Shown here: positions 50,431-59,318 of the stretch, piece after piece
How the letters are laid out: every line of letters starts with the position of its first letter
How positions within the stretch are numbered: the first letter of the stretch is position 1
Assembly (NCBI GenBank): GCA_016716665.1
Contig: JADJVH010000013.1
Span: 62,001-126,000, forward strand
Reading direction: 5' to 3'
DNA from: Candidatus Opimibacter iunctus
Lineage (GTDB): Bacteria; Bacteroidota; Bacteroidia; Chitinophagales; Saprospiraceae
Length of the DNA stretch: 64,000 bases
Notes under the pieces: generated by a model
The model's input: only the letters and a program-made list of their open reading frames with translations
Told to the model about the DNA's origin: nothing
Databases searched by the model: none
Position numbers and translations under genes: made by a program

Positions 50431-51162
50431 ATGAACAGGTTTATTAAATCTAGCTCATTCAAGTATCTGAAAAACGCAATCATTGGTTTCGGAGCTTCCA
50501 TCGTAATGATCGGGGCCCTCGGTAAGATCAGAAGCGCTCCCTGGGGAGACGCCGCTATCACAGCAGGTCTGCTTACTGAAGCCTTCCTCTTCTTTATGTT
50601 AGGTATCATTCCACCGGAAAAGGATTACTACTGGGAAAAACTGTATCCAGGATTGGAGAAATACAATAGCAAGATTGCACCACTCACCGCTGGTGAGGTT
50701 GACAAGGATCAGCGTCCGTTGAACGGAGCAAAGGTTGAAAACCAACTCGGTGGCATGTTGTCTGAACTCCAGATCATGGCCAAGAGCATGAGCTCACTGA
50801 AAGCACTCCAGGAAGTTGATTTCTCTCAGACCTCTGAGCAGATCAAGTCTATGGGTAACTTCTATGACAGGATGAACCAGGCTATGGTTGAACTCAGCCA
50901 CAGCGTTGAAGAAACCAAAGCTTACCGTTCACATATCTCAGCATTAAACCAGAACATCCAGGGCGTAAGCCAGATGTACCAGGGCGTGTTGGCATCCAAG
51001 GAGCAACTGGCTCACATGAATGCTGCATTGACACAACTGGCCAGCTCTGAAGCAGATGCTAAGGGTTATACAGATCAGATGGCTACACTGAACAAGAACC
51101 TGCGCTCATTGAACAGCGTATATGGTAATGTCCTTACCGCAATGACCGGAGGCAAGGCGTAA
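50431..51162 (+). CDS. gldL: GldL, inner-membrane T9SS motor component
   Basis: This 243-residue protein has two transmembrane helices (about 13-35 and 41-60). The conserved Glu50 in LLTEAFLFFMLG corresponds to the proton-path glutamate known from GldL. The C-terminal cytoplasmic part is a long coiled coil rich in Gln/Ser/Ala (about 95-240). GldL with GldM forms the rotary motor that powers type IX secretion and gliding. It lies 187 bases after gldK and 56 before gldM. Confidence 0.95.
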   Translation: MNRFIKSSSFKYLKNAIIGFGASIVMIGALGKIRSAPWGDAAITAGLLTEAFLFFMLGIIPPEKDYYWEKLYPGLEKYNSKIAPLTAGEVDKDQRPLNGAKVENQLGGMLSELQIMAKSMSSLKALQEVDFSQTSEQIKSMGNFYDRMNQAMVELSHSVEETKAYRSHISALNQNIQGVSQMYQGVLASKEQLAHMNAALTQLASSEADAKGYTDQMATLNKNLRSLNSVYGNVLTAMTGGKA

Positions 51163-51218
51163 GCCCTGCTGTGAATGCTGAACTGATCTAATTTTCTAAG
51201 AAAAACTATTAATCCGAT

Positions 51219-52787
51219 ATGTCAATTCCAAAGGAGCCCCGGCAGTTGATGATCAATATCATGTACTTGGTATTGACCGCGCTGCTTGCCCTCAACGTCT
51301 CTGCGGAGATTTTCAATGCGTTCAAGGTCGTTGATAAGAGTATGGTGAAGAGTAACCAGGCGCTTGATGAAGCAAATGGTAAAATGCCCCAGGCCATCAA
51401 GGACGGCGCAAAGAAGAGAGAGTCTTTAGCAGTCTATGCAGAGCGTGTTGATCCGACAAGGCAGTATGCTACAGAACTGGATAAGTACATCCAGAATATT
51501 ATTGATACCATGATCATCTCCACCGGCTCTTATCTGCCGGATCCGGAGACAGGTCAGATGACTGATCACCTGAAAGGCGAGAAGAATAAGGATGTGACTA
51601 CCCGTATCCTTGTGGATAAAGGTGTCGGTGAAGAACTCAAGGCTAAAATCCTTGAATACAGGGAGAAGTTTGTATCTCTCCTTGATACTGCTGACAGAGC
51701 AGTGTATTCAAAAGACATAGCACTTGCGATTGATGATGAGACCTGGAAAACAAAGAAGAAGAAGAGCTGGTCTGAAATGAACTTCAACCACATGCCTCTG
51801 CAGGCTGCCCTTCCTATCCTTCGTAAATTCCAGAATGACGTTAAGAATTCTGAAGCTACTGTCCTCAACTACCTCGCTAATAAAGTAGGTACAACAACGG
51901 ATGTGGTTTTGGATAAGTTTACAGTTGTATCTGCAGCTAAGAAATCTTATGTGATCAAAGGTGAAACCTATGAGGCAGATATCTTCCTTAGCGCATTTGC
52001 AGGGGCAGACAGTAAGACAGGCATCTCTATCTCTGTTGACGGAAGAAGCCTTCCTGTTGACGCTGAAGGTGTTGCTAAGTATACAGCATCTGCAAGTGGC
52101 GTAGGTCTCAGGAAGTATAATGCATCTATCAATGTAACTAACCCGGTCACCAACGAAACACAGACCTTCAAGAAGGAATTCGAATATGAAGTCGGTGAGC
52201 GTTCTGTTTCTGTATCAGCTACAAAAATGAACGTATTCTACATGGGTGTGGACAATCCTGTTGCCGTATCTGCTGCCGGTGTACCAAGTAATCAGGTACA
52301 GGTCAGTATGACCGGTTCAGGTGGTGGTAGCATCAGCCGCAACAGCGACGGTACATTCAACGTTAGAGTGACCAACCAAACTAAGTTAGGTGAGTTTGCT
52401 TACGTAAACGTATCTGCTCCCGGGATGTCTGAAAAAAGAGAGTTCAGGGTAAAAAGAATTCCTGACCCGGTAGCTAAATTGAGTTCTTCTATGGGTGGTG
52501 TAATGAGTTCAGGTGAGTTCAAAGCTCAAAGAGGACTTTTTGCAGTACTTGACAATTTCGACTTTGATGCCAAATGCGAAATCCTTGGATACCAACTGGT
52601 ACGTGTACCAAGAAGGCAGGATCCACAGATGGAGCCAAACAAAGGCGGATCATATAATGCAGGCCCGAAAGGACTGGTAGATCAGGCGAAAGCAGGTGAT
52701 ACCTTCTACTTTGAAAATGTAAAAGCGAAATGCCCGGGTGATGCCTCAGGTCGTGACATCAACCAACTTGTATTTAAAATTAACTGA
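51219..52787 (+). CDS. gldM: GldM, T9SS motor component
   Basis: This 522-residue protein has one N-terminal transmembrane helix (INIMYLVLTALLALNVSAEIF) preceded by Arg8 in KEPRQLM, which in GldM pairs with the GldL glutamate. The large periplasmic part comprises the D1-D4 beta/alpha domains that couple the motor to the GldKN ring. The length is normal. It starts right after a short spacer from gldL. Confidence 0.95.
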   Translation: MSIPKEPRQLMINIMYLVLTALLALNVSAEIFNAFKVVDKSMVKSNQALDEANGKMPQAIKDGAKKRESLAVYAERVDPTRQYATELDKYIQNIIDTMIISTGSYLPDPETGQMTDHLKGEKNKDVTTRILVDKGVGEELKAKILEYREKFVSLLDTADRAVYSKDIALAIDDETWKTKKKKSWSEMNFNHMPLQAALPILRKFQNDVKNSEATVLNYLANKVGTTTDVVLDKFTVVSAAKKSYVIKGETYEADIFLSAFAGADSKTGISISVDGRSLPVDAEGVAKYTASASGVGLRKYNASINVTNPVTNETQTFKKEFEYEVGERSVSVSATKMNVFYMGVDNPVAVSAAGVPSNQVQVSMTGSGGGSISRNSDGTFNVRVTNQTKLGEFAYVNVSAPGMSEKREFRVKRIPDPVAKLSSSMGGVMSSGEFKAQRGLFAVLDNFDFDAKCEILGYQLVRVPRRQDPQMEPNKGGSYNAGPKGLVDQAKAGDTFYFENVKAKCPGDASGRDINQLVFKIN

Positions 52788-52795
52788 TATTCATC

Positions 52796-53665
52796 ATGAA
52801 GTCATTATTTGCTTTCCTGGTAGGTCTACTTGCTGCCCTCGTTCCCGGAGTTATCCTGGCACAACAGGCTGAAAGTATCATCACCGAATCAAGCGATCCT
52901 GTAGAAGACGTATACGTGGATGATGTCGTGAGACACACCATGATCTATGAAAACAGGGTGCTTCCCTATGAGCCTCTTCGTGAAGCTGATATTCCATGGG
53001 AACGCAGGCTGTGGCGTATTATAGATGTTCGGGAGAAAATCAATCTTCCATTCACCTATCCGCCTCAACCTTTCTTTTCTATCATAGCTGAAGGCGCAAA
53101 ATCCGGAGAGATCAAGGTGTTCAAGGATGAAACGTTTAAGGAAATGATGACTCCTGAAGAGGTGATGGGCAAACTGGTAGAAACTGACACCAGCTTGGTA
53201 TTCAACCCTGATACCTACGAAGATGAAGTAGTGATCGTCAACTCACCGATCAACCCTGAAGATATCCAGAAGTACCGCGTTAAGGAAATGTGGTTCTTTG
53301 ATAAGGAAGCTTCAAGGATGGGTGTACGCATTCTGGGTATTGCCCCGATCCGTGACTATATCGACGAGAGCACAGGTGAATTCAAATATGCTATCCCTAT
53401 GTTCTGGGTGTATTATCCTGAAGCCCGCGAAGCCTTGTCACGTTACCAGGTTTTCACGGAAGGAAATGATGCTGCTCCTGGCACATGGTATGATTTGTTT
53501 GAGCAAAGAAGATTTTCAAGCTATATCTACAAACAATCTAACGTCCTTGACCTTAGATTGGATGATTTCTACAATGGCCCTGAAAAAGGTGTTGAGCGCC
53601 TTATGGAATCCGAGAGGATCAAGATGGAGCTCTTCAACTGGGAGCATGACCTCTGGTCATATTGA
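52796..53665 (+). CDS. gldN: GldN, periplasmic T9SS ring component
   Basis: This 289-residue protein has a signal peptide ending VILAQQ and the GldN/PorN family segments IPWERRLWRIIDVREKIN and YRVKEMWFFDKEASRMGVR. It forms the periplasmic ring with GldK. The gene starts 8 bases after gldM and ends the operon, followed by a strong terminator. Confidence 0.95.
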   Translation: MKSLFAFLVGLLAALVPGVILAQQAESIITESSDPVEDVYVDDVVRHTMIYENRVLPYEPLREADIPWERRLWRIIDVREKINLPFTYPPQPFFSIIAEGAKSGEIKVFKDETFKEMMTPEEVMGKLVETDTSLVFNPDTYEDEVVIVNSPINPEDIQKYRVKEMWFFDKEASRMGVRILGIAPIRDYIDESTGEFKYAIPMFWVYYPEAREALSRYQVFTEGNDAAPGTWYDLFEQRRFSSYIYKQSNVLDLRLDDFYNGPEKGVERLMESERIKMELFNWEHDLWSY

Positions 53666-53687
53666 TGATCATCAGAATAATATAATC

Positions 53688-53720
53688 AAAGCCCCTGGCA
53701 GTCACTGTCAGGGGCTTTTT
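53688..53720 (+). terminator. Intrinsic terminator of the gldKLMN operon
   Basis: AAAGCCCCTG (53688-53697) pairs with CAGGGGCTTT (53709-53718), extendable by three inner pairs to leave a 5-base loop, with a T-run to 53720. The stop codon of the opposite-strand gene lies in its last bases (53719-53721), so it can serve both strands. Confidence 0.92.
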
Positions 53721-55053
53721 ATTTCTCAGAGTGTGAGTAGGTTTCGGATGGAAAGAGCTGCCTATCATTTCCTCTGTTTCGTGAAAATTCCCAATACATC
53801 CAGCAGAACAAAAACAGGTATTCAATCCCGATCAGACAATAGTTTTCAGCTGAGTTGCCATCAGCATAGTGGCTATAGCTCAGGAAAATCAGGCATGACC
53901 AAACGATAGGGTAGATGTGCTTACTCAACACAGCCAAAGCCAGCAATGAGCCTATGTACCAAGGATGCACCGTAGTGCTCATCAGGAAGTAAAGGGTCAG
54001 CACGGCTAGCATAGCTGTAGACCAATCCATCCCTGGTTTTCGAATATAGATCCACCATATCCACACAATTCCGGCAATGGTCACCAAGGCAAGTGCAGGT
54101 CCTGCTACAGCGATAATATTATATCCTTTTACGGACATGCCTACGGCACTGATGATGTAATAAATGCTTGCATTAAATTCAAATGAATTAAACCATAGAC
54201 GAACACTTTCCAGCCAACCGGTATGTGTGCCAAAGGATAGCCAGAATACTGCAACACTTGCAGTAACACTCACTATGCCAAACAGCGTAATCCTGTTCCA
54301 ATACATTTGCCTGGGCATGAAAGGAATCAGTACGAGGGTGAGCATCTTTGACAGGATGGACAGGGCCATCAGCAAACTACTCCAGAGGATGTTCCTTTTT
54401 TCAGACAAAATGACCGCACCGAGCAAGGCAGCTATCATCATGCCATCCATATGGAGATTGCCGGTAAATTCGATAATGACCAATGGATTGAGGGCATAGA
54501 GCAGGATCCGGTTTGACGGGATTTGCTTCTTTCTTAACAGGAGATGTAGTAACAGTACTATCAACGCATCAGTGCAAATCAACAGCAGTTTGTAAAACAC
54601 TACATGACCACCCAGGGAAAGACCATTGATTTTGTAGGATAGCCCGAAAATCCACTGTGCGACCGGCGGATATACACTGTAATAATGCTGACTGTTGAGC
54701 AGGCTGAATAGATGCTTATCGACAACCGCTATCTCTGCATGTTGCATAAGAAATGCAGGTGTGTATGCCATCGGATGAACACCTTGTTGGATGAGCATGC
54801 CATCCCAGACAAATCGATAGTAGTCATCAGACAATCCAGGCTCAAAGAAAAGCGAGATCAACCTTGCAGCCAGAGCCAATACCAGGCCGGTTTGCAGGCT
54901 GATTTTGATCTTGCCTGAAATCATCCAGGCATACAACCCAAATCCAAATGCATAGACACACCACAACAAGGTGAAATCTAATCTGCTGATACCCTGAAGC
55001 CATGTCATAGCCATGAGCCAGGCCAGGCAGATCAGCCATGTTTTGATTTTCAC
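53719..55053 (-). CDS. GT-C-fold polyprenol-phosphate mannosyltransferase-like membrane protein
   Basis: This 444-residue inner-membrane protein has about twelve helices. The acidic motif in GLSDDYYRFVWDG at the end of the first outer loop is typical of GT-C enzymes that use polyprenol-phosphate sugars (MptB/GT87-like). YSVYPPVAQW and the NPLVIIEFTGNLHMDG segment support this. It is the last gene of an operon with two GT2 enzymes, joined by a GTGA overlap. I infer that it uses the lipid-linked sugar made by the first gene. Confidence 0.8.
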   Translation of the reverse strand: MKIKTWLICLAWLMAMTWLQGISRLDFTLLWCVYAFGFGLYAWMISGKIKISLQTGLVLALAARLISLFFEPGLSDDYYRFVWDGMLIQQGVHPMAYTPAFLMQHAEIAVVDKHLFSLLNSQHYYSVYPPVAQWIFGLSYKINGLSLGGHVVFYKLLLICTDALIVLLLHLLLRKKQIPSNRILLYALNPLVIIEFTGNLHMDGMMIAALLGAVILSEKRNILWSSLLMALSILSKMLTLVLIPFMPRQMYWNRITLFGIVSVTASVAVFWLSFGTHTGWLESVRLWFNSFEFNASIYYIISAVGMSVKGYNIIAVAGPALALVTIAGIVWIWWIYIRKPGMDWSTAMLAVLTLYFLMSTTVHPWYIGSLLALAVLSKHIYPIVWSCLIFLSYSHYADGNSAENYCLIGIEYLFLFCWMYWEFSRNRGNDRQLFPSETYSHSEK

Positions 55054-56540
55054 CGGTGACTCAGATGCCTGAGGGTATAGAAAAAGATACTCCCGAATCC
55101 GATCATCAGCATGAGATGGTAGATCAGAAACGATGTCTTGCCTTGAGCTACACCCATGATCACGGCCGATAGGAAATACAATGCAAGCAGGCCTTCGATC
55201 AAGGTGGTCCCTGATACTTTGCCTGCAGTATAAAATCCCTTCTTAAAGCTGTCCTGTACCTGTTGGATGTTAAATTTAGGCGTCCTCACAAAGGCACTCT
55301 TCTTTCCGCTCAGGCCTTCCAGCACAGCAATGCTGTTGTGCAGGGAGAGCCCCATCGAAAGCGAAAGGAAAAGAGGAAACATCAACACAAATTTTACCAG
55401 CCTCTTCAATACAGGTTCATCAACCCACATCGTATCACTGTTGGCCACAAAATATACCCAGCCTACCGTCAACAGGCCAGCCATAAATATCCAGTATATC
55501 CGCATATCCAGGTGGATCGTGGCGACCAGGAATAGCGTAGGTACACTCAGGACAGCCAATGCAAAGACAACAAGGAAAACTGAACTGGATAAGAGATGCG
55601 TGACAGCATGAAGTTTCTGATCAAATGGGATACCAGACTTTAGCACCGCAGGGATCAGTTTTCTTGCATTTTCCGCCCCCCCTTTCATCCATCTGAATTG
55701 TTGGGATTTAAGTCCATTCATTTCGACAGGCAATTCAGCCGGGGAAGCAATGTCCTGGCGATACTTGATTTTCCAACCCTTGAGTTGTGCGCGATAGGAA
55801 AGGTCAAGGTCTTCAGTCAGCGTGTCGGCTTCCCAACCGCCGGCATCCAGGATGGTTTCCTTTCGCCAGACACCTGCTGTGCCGTTAAACTGAAGGAAAT
55901 AGTTTCCGGCTTCCCTGCCGGTTTGCTCTATCGTAAAATGGACATTGAGTTGAAAAGCCTGTAGCCTGGTGATCAGGGAGTATTCCCCGTTGATATGTTC
56001 CCAGCGGGTCTGGACGACGCCCACTTTCTTATCCTGCAGATATGGGAGTGTCTTTAACAGGAAGTCATGGTGCGGCAGGAAATCCGCATCAAAAATGGCA
56101 ATAAACTCACCGGTTGCTGTAGCCAATCCGTCTCTTAGCGCGCCTGCCTTATAGCCATTCCTGTTTTCACGGTGTATGTGGACGATGTTGACACCTTTTT
56201 GCCTGTATTCTTCTACCTTCCTGCTACACACATCTTTAGTATCATCAGTTGAATCATCCAGGACCTGGATTTGAAGCCGATCTGCAGGATAGTTCATCCC
56301 CACCATATTGTCGATGAGCCGCTCCACGACAAACCGTTCATTGAAGATGGGTAATTGGATAGTGACCATGGGGAATACAGCTCCCCACGAATTCATCCCT
56401 TCTTCATCAGGGTTCTTCTGTTTTCTCCCTTTGCCATATTTGATCAGCAATTGGAATTGCATCAGGCAATAAAAGGTGATGTAGGCCAATGCCAGCGTGT
56501 AGAGCCCGATGACCACGTAGGCCAATATGATTAGGATCAT
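55050..56540 (-). CDS. Processive-type GT2 glycosyltransferase (cellulose synthase-like)
   Basis: This membrane GT2 enzyme of about 496 residues starts with a helix (MILIILAYVVIGLYTLALAY), then the GT-A domain with QVLDDSTDDT, FDADFLPHHDFL, TEDLDLSYRAQLKGW and the acceptor-binding QQFRWMKGGA. Further helices follow at about 310-410 and 450-490. I choose the ATG at 56540 because it overlaps the upstream stop as ATGA; a GTG at 56570 is possible. The product may be a glycolipid or a short polymer. Confidence 0.88.
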   Translation of the reverse strand: MILIILAYVVIGLYTLALAYITFYCLMQFQLLIKYGKGRKQKNPDEEGMNSWGAVFPMVTIQLPIFNERFVVERLIDNMVGMNYPADRLQIQVLDDSTDDTKDVCSRKVEEYRQKGVNIVHIHRENRNGYKAGALRDGLATATGEFIAIFDADFLPHHDFLLKTLPYLQDKKVGVVQTRWEHINGEYSLITRLQAFQLNVHFTIEQTGREAGNYFLQFNGTAGVWRKETILDAGGWEADTLTEDLDLSYRAQLKGWKIKYRQDIASPAELPVEMNGLKSQQFRWMKGGAENARKLIPAVLKSGIPFDQKLHAVTHLLSSSVFLVVFALAVLSVPTLFLVATIHLDMRIYWIFMAGLLTVGWVYFVANSDTMWVDEPVLKRLVKFVLMFPLFLSLSMGLSLHNSIAVLEGLSGKKSAFVRTPKFNIQQVQDSFKKGFYTAGKVSGTTLIEGLLALYFLSAVIMGVAQGKTSFLIYHLMLMIGFGSIFFYTLRHLSHR

Positions 56541-57244
56541 GTACTTAAGAGGGATTTGAAAATCGTCCACAATATCTTATGCCCGGCCAATACCGATCCT
56601 TTGACCGTGCCACTTACTTTTGACTTCCCGATACGTTTGCGGTAAGATACAGGTACTTCAGCACACCTTAATTGATGCTGAAGGGCTTTCACCTGCATCT
56701 CCACCGTCCACCCGTAGTTTTTATCTTCCATGCCAAGGCTGAGTAGCTTTTGCCAGAGGATCGCCCTGAATGGGCCCAGATCAGTGTACCTGAAGCCATA
56801 CATCATCCGGATCAGCGTGGTTGCAAGCCAATTACCGAAGCGCTGAGGAATAGTCAGGGAGCCAGGATCAGGATTGCCCGATACCCTCGAACCAATGACC
56901 ATATCTTTCCCTTCGATAATAGGGGTGATGAGGGATTGCATCTCCTGTGGGAAATCGGAGAAGTCCCCATCCAGGAATACAACGATATCAGGTTGATAAG
57001 CAGCCTCTCTGGTCAGAATATAATCCATACCGGCCTTGCAGGCATTCCCATAGCCTCTTTTGGGCTGGTCCACCACAATGGCACCTGCCCTCCGCGCCTG
57101 TGCTGCGGTGTCGTCGGTTGAATTATTGTTACATACGATGATATCCCTCACCAGTCCGGCCGGAATATCCCGGATCACTTTACCGATAGCCAGGCTTTCG
57201 TTGTAAGCAGGAATGATCACATCTATCAGAGGTGGACTGTGCAT
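56537..57244 (-). CDS. GT2 glycosyltransferase (dolichol/polyprenol-phosphate sugar synthase-like)
   Basis: This 235-residue GT2 enzyme has VIIPAYNES, the nucleotide-binding VCNNNSTDDT and VFLDGDFSDFP (DxD region), and the C-terminal GWTVEMQVKALQ and YRKRIGKSKVSG typical of DPM-like enzymes. It probably charges polyprenol phosphate with a hexose. The start is the ATG at 57244; the upstream extension has no similarity. It heads the three-gene operon, and TACTTTTA at about 57262-57269 (minus) may be its -7 element. Confidence 0.88.
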   Translation of the reverse strand: MHSPPLIDVIIPAYNESLAIGKVIRDIPAGLVRDIIVCNNNSTDDTAAQARRAGAIVVDQPKRGYGNACKAGMDYILTREAAYQPDIVVFLDGDFSDFPQEMQSLITPIIEGKDMVIGSRVSGNPDPGSLTIPQRFGNWLATTLIRMMYGFRYTDLGPFRAILWQKLLSLGMEDKNYGWTVEMQVKALQHQLRCAEVPVSYRKRIGKSKVSGTVKGSVLAGHKILWTIFKSLLST

Positions 57245-57307
57245 GGGCAGGATGAATGGATGTAAAAGTAACATATATGTACTTTATTTATTTAAACTAA
57301 CCTTAGT

Positions 57308-57515
57308 TCTCTCCGCCAACCAGAGAATACCAATTATAAATCGGCCCGTGGCCGTTGGATGGAGCGTCGCAGTGAGCGTAGTCGAATTGTTCTCTCCGCC
57401 AAGCAGTCGAAACCATGACTCGGCCGCGGCCATTGGATGGAACTGGTTATGAATCGGCCCGTGGCCGTTGGATGGAGTCGATCTCCGCCAACCAGAGGAT
57501 ACCAATTATGAATCT
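57308..57515. repeat. Mosaic of two interleaved repeat words
   Basis: Word A (CTCCGCCAACCAGAG...ACCAATTAT) occurs at about 57309-57333, 57391-57412 (diverged) and 57482-57510. Word B (CGGCCCGTGGCCGTTGGATG) occurs at about 57343-57362, 57422-57441 (diverged) and 57454-57473. The order is A-B-A'-B'-B-A. The rest of 57245-57736 is non-coding sequence that I cannot interpret. Confidence 0.7.
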
Positions 57516-57736
57516 CCTATTAGTATTCTCAATGGGAATCATTCTGCTGGCGGAGATGCTTCGACCTGCATACCCTCATCCATTTGCTACAGCTCAGCAA
57601 CCACTCTATCCAGTGGCGTTTTTATTTCCTGCAGAAAGGTAAAAACAGGCCAATTCAGATTTGTCTTTAAAAGCTACTAAATCAGGGAAAGGGGCTGTTT
57701 TAAAAGCATTGGAGTATTTTCGCTCTCCGGATCTGC

Positions 57737-59308
57737 TTGCTGCATTACCGGATTGATGGCTATTATGGGCAACCAAAACAACCTTGTGACTTTTTTCTTT
57801 TTAAGGGGCTTTGTGTCCCTCCATATCTGAAGACATCGTTTTACATCCTTGTCATCTCTTCGGCCTTACTTGGGCCCTCCTTCTTTATGACATCATGTTA
57901 TAAGGAGAAATTTTCCACAGACAGCAGCGACTCTCTTTCCTTTTCGCTTGACACACTCTCCTTTGATACGGTACTCACAGAGATCAGCACAGTGACCAGA
58001 TACTTTAAGGTTTATAACCGATATGATTTATCACTTCGTATTGATCAGATCAAGCTGACAGGTCTTAACGCAGGTTTTTTCAGGCTTAATGTTGATGGCT
58101 TTACCGGAGACATCATACGGGATGTCGAAATCATGCCCGGGGACAGCATCTATGTCTTTGCCGAAGCACTAATTGATCCAGACCAACCAGTTTCTATCAG
58201 CCCGTTTATCCTTGAGGCAGAAGCCACCTTTACTACCAATGGGAATGATCAGGAGGTCAAATTAATAGCATGGGGGCAAAATGCAAATTACATTCCGGGT
58301 CCGGACCAGCCTAACCGAATCTCTCTCCTCACGTGTGACCTTGGCGAAGTAACCTGGGACGATCCGCGGCCTTATGTGTTGTATGGAACGTTGCTGATTG
58401 ATTCCTGTACTCTTGTTTTGCCAGCCGGTACCAGACTGTATGTTCATGGTGGAATCGCCAACAATCAGTTGGGTATCTATAATGAAGGACTCATCTACAC
58501 CTTCCCAAATGGGAAAATTGAGGTTCAAGGCACTGCCGATGAGCCTGTAATCATCCGTGATGACAGGATTGAGCCTGATCACCTGGGTGAGTGGGCAGGG
58601 ATACGCCTCGGACCGGAAAGCGGGCCTCACACCTTCAGTCACATGGAACTCAGCAGCGCCATTGCCGGCATCACAGCGGATAGTGCTACAACAGTCATCA
58701 TTGATCATAGTAAGTTATCCTATACAGGTGGGCCGGGTTTCTATGCACGTCATGCGAAGGCCACGATATCAAATTCATTGTTTTTCGAAAACGGAGGCCA
58801 GGCTGTTGCCCTGACATATGGAGGGGATTATGAATTGACCTATTGCACACTGGCAAGTTTTGGCAATGATGCAGAAGCATTGCTGATGACTGATTTTTAT
58901 TGCAGTGATCCGTTATGTTCTGAGGGAGCTCAGTTATTCCAGTTTACAGGAAGGATAGACAACAGCATCCTGATCGGATCATCAACGGATGAAGTGTGGA
59001 TGGTTGATGCAGGTACACCTGAGATGGGATTACTTGATGTGGTGATGAACCATAATATGGTCGTCGTCGATGATTTGCTTGACGAAGACAACTACCCTGG
59101 TTTTTTTGAAACGATCTGTATGGATTGCTTTGAGTATAAATTCAGCGATACTTTATTTGTTGATCTGTTCAAGGACGATTACCATCTGGATACGATGTCT
59201 GTAGCAGAAATGAAAGGCAGGCCTATACCAGGGTTTACGGATGACCTTGAAGGCCATTCGAGGGACTTGCTGTTGCCAGATCTTGGCTGCTACGAATTTC
59301 AGGAATAG
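57737..59308 (+). CDS. Beta-helix lipoprotein (right-handed parallel beta-helix)
   Basis: This protein of up to 523 residues has a signal and lipobox-like cysteine (FFMTSCYKEKF, Cys about 54). A beta-sandwich-like region with ISTVTRYFKVYNRYDLSLRI follows, then a right-handed beta-helix of repeated short strands (FSHMELSSAIAGITADSATT, SKLSYTGGPGFYA). No catalytic signature is recognised. The start is uncertain: the frame opens at TTG 57737 and there is no ATG before the signal peptide, so translation may begin later or the 5' end may be damaged. An outer-surface location is likely. Confidence 0.75.
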   Translation: MLHYRIDGYYGQPKQPCDFFLFKGLCVPPYLKTSFYILVISSALLGPSFFMTSCYKEKFSTDSSDSLSFSLDTLSFDTVLTEISTVTRYFKVYNRYDLSLRIDQIKLTGLNAGFFRLNVDGFTGDIIRDVEIMPGDSIYVFAEALIDPDQPVSISPFILEAEATFTTNGNDQEVKLIAWGQNANYIPGPDQPNRISLLTCDLGEVTWDDPRPYVLYGTLLIDSCTLVLPAGTRLYVHGGIANNQLGIYNEGLIYTFPNGKIEVQGTADEPVIIRDDRIEPDHLGEWAGIRLGPESGPHTFSHMELSSAIAGITADSATTVIIDHSKLSYTGGPGFYARHAKATISNSLFFENGGQAVALTYGGDYELTYCTLASFGNDAEALLMTDFYCSDPLCSEGAQLFQFTGRIDNSILIGSSTDEVWMVDAGTPEMGLLDVVMNHNMVVVDDLLDEDNYPGFFETICMDCFEYKFSDTLFVDLFKDDYHLDTMSVAEMKGRPIPGFTDDLEGHSRDLLLPDLGCYEFQE

Positions 59309-59318
59309 GACATCCTTT

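Noticed and set aside
57213..57680. Several 60-80 codon frames upstream of the beta-helix gene
   Set aside because: All of them translate the A/B repeat mosaic in different frames. None has a start context or similarity.
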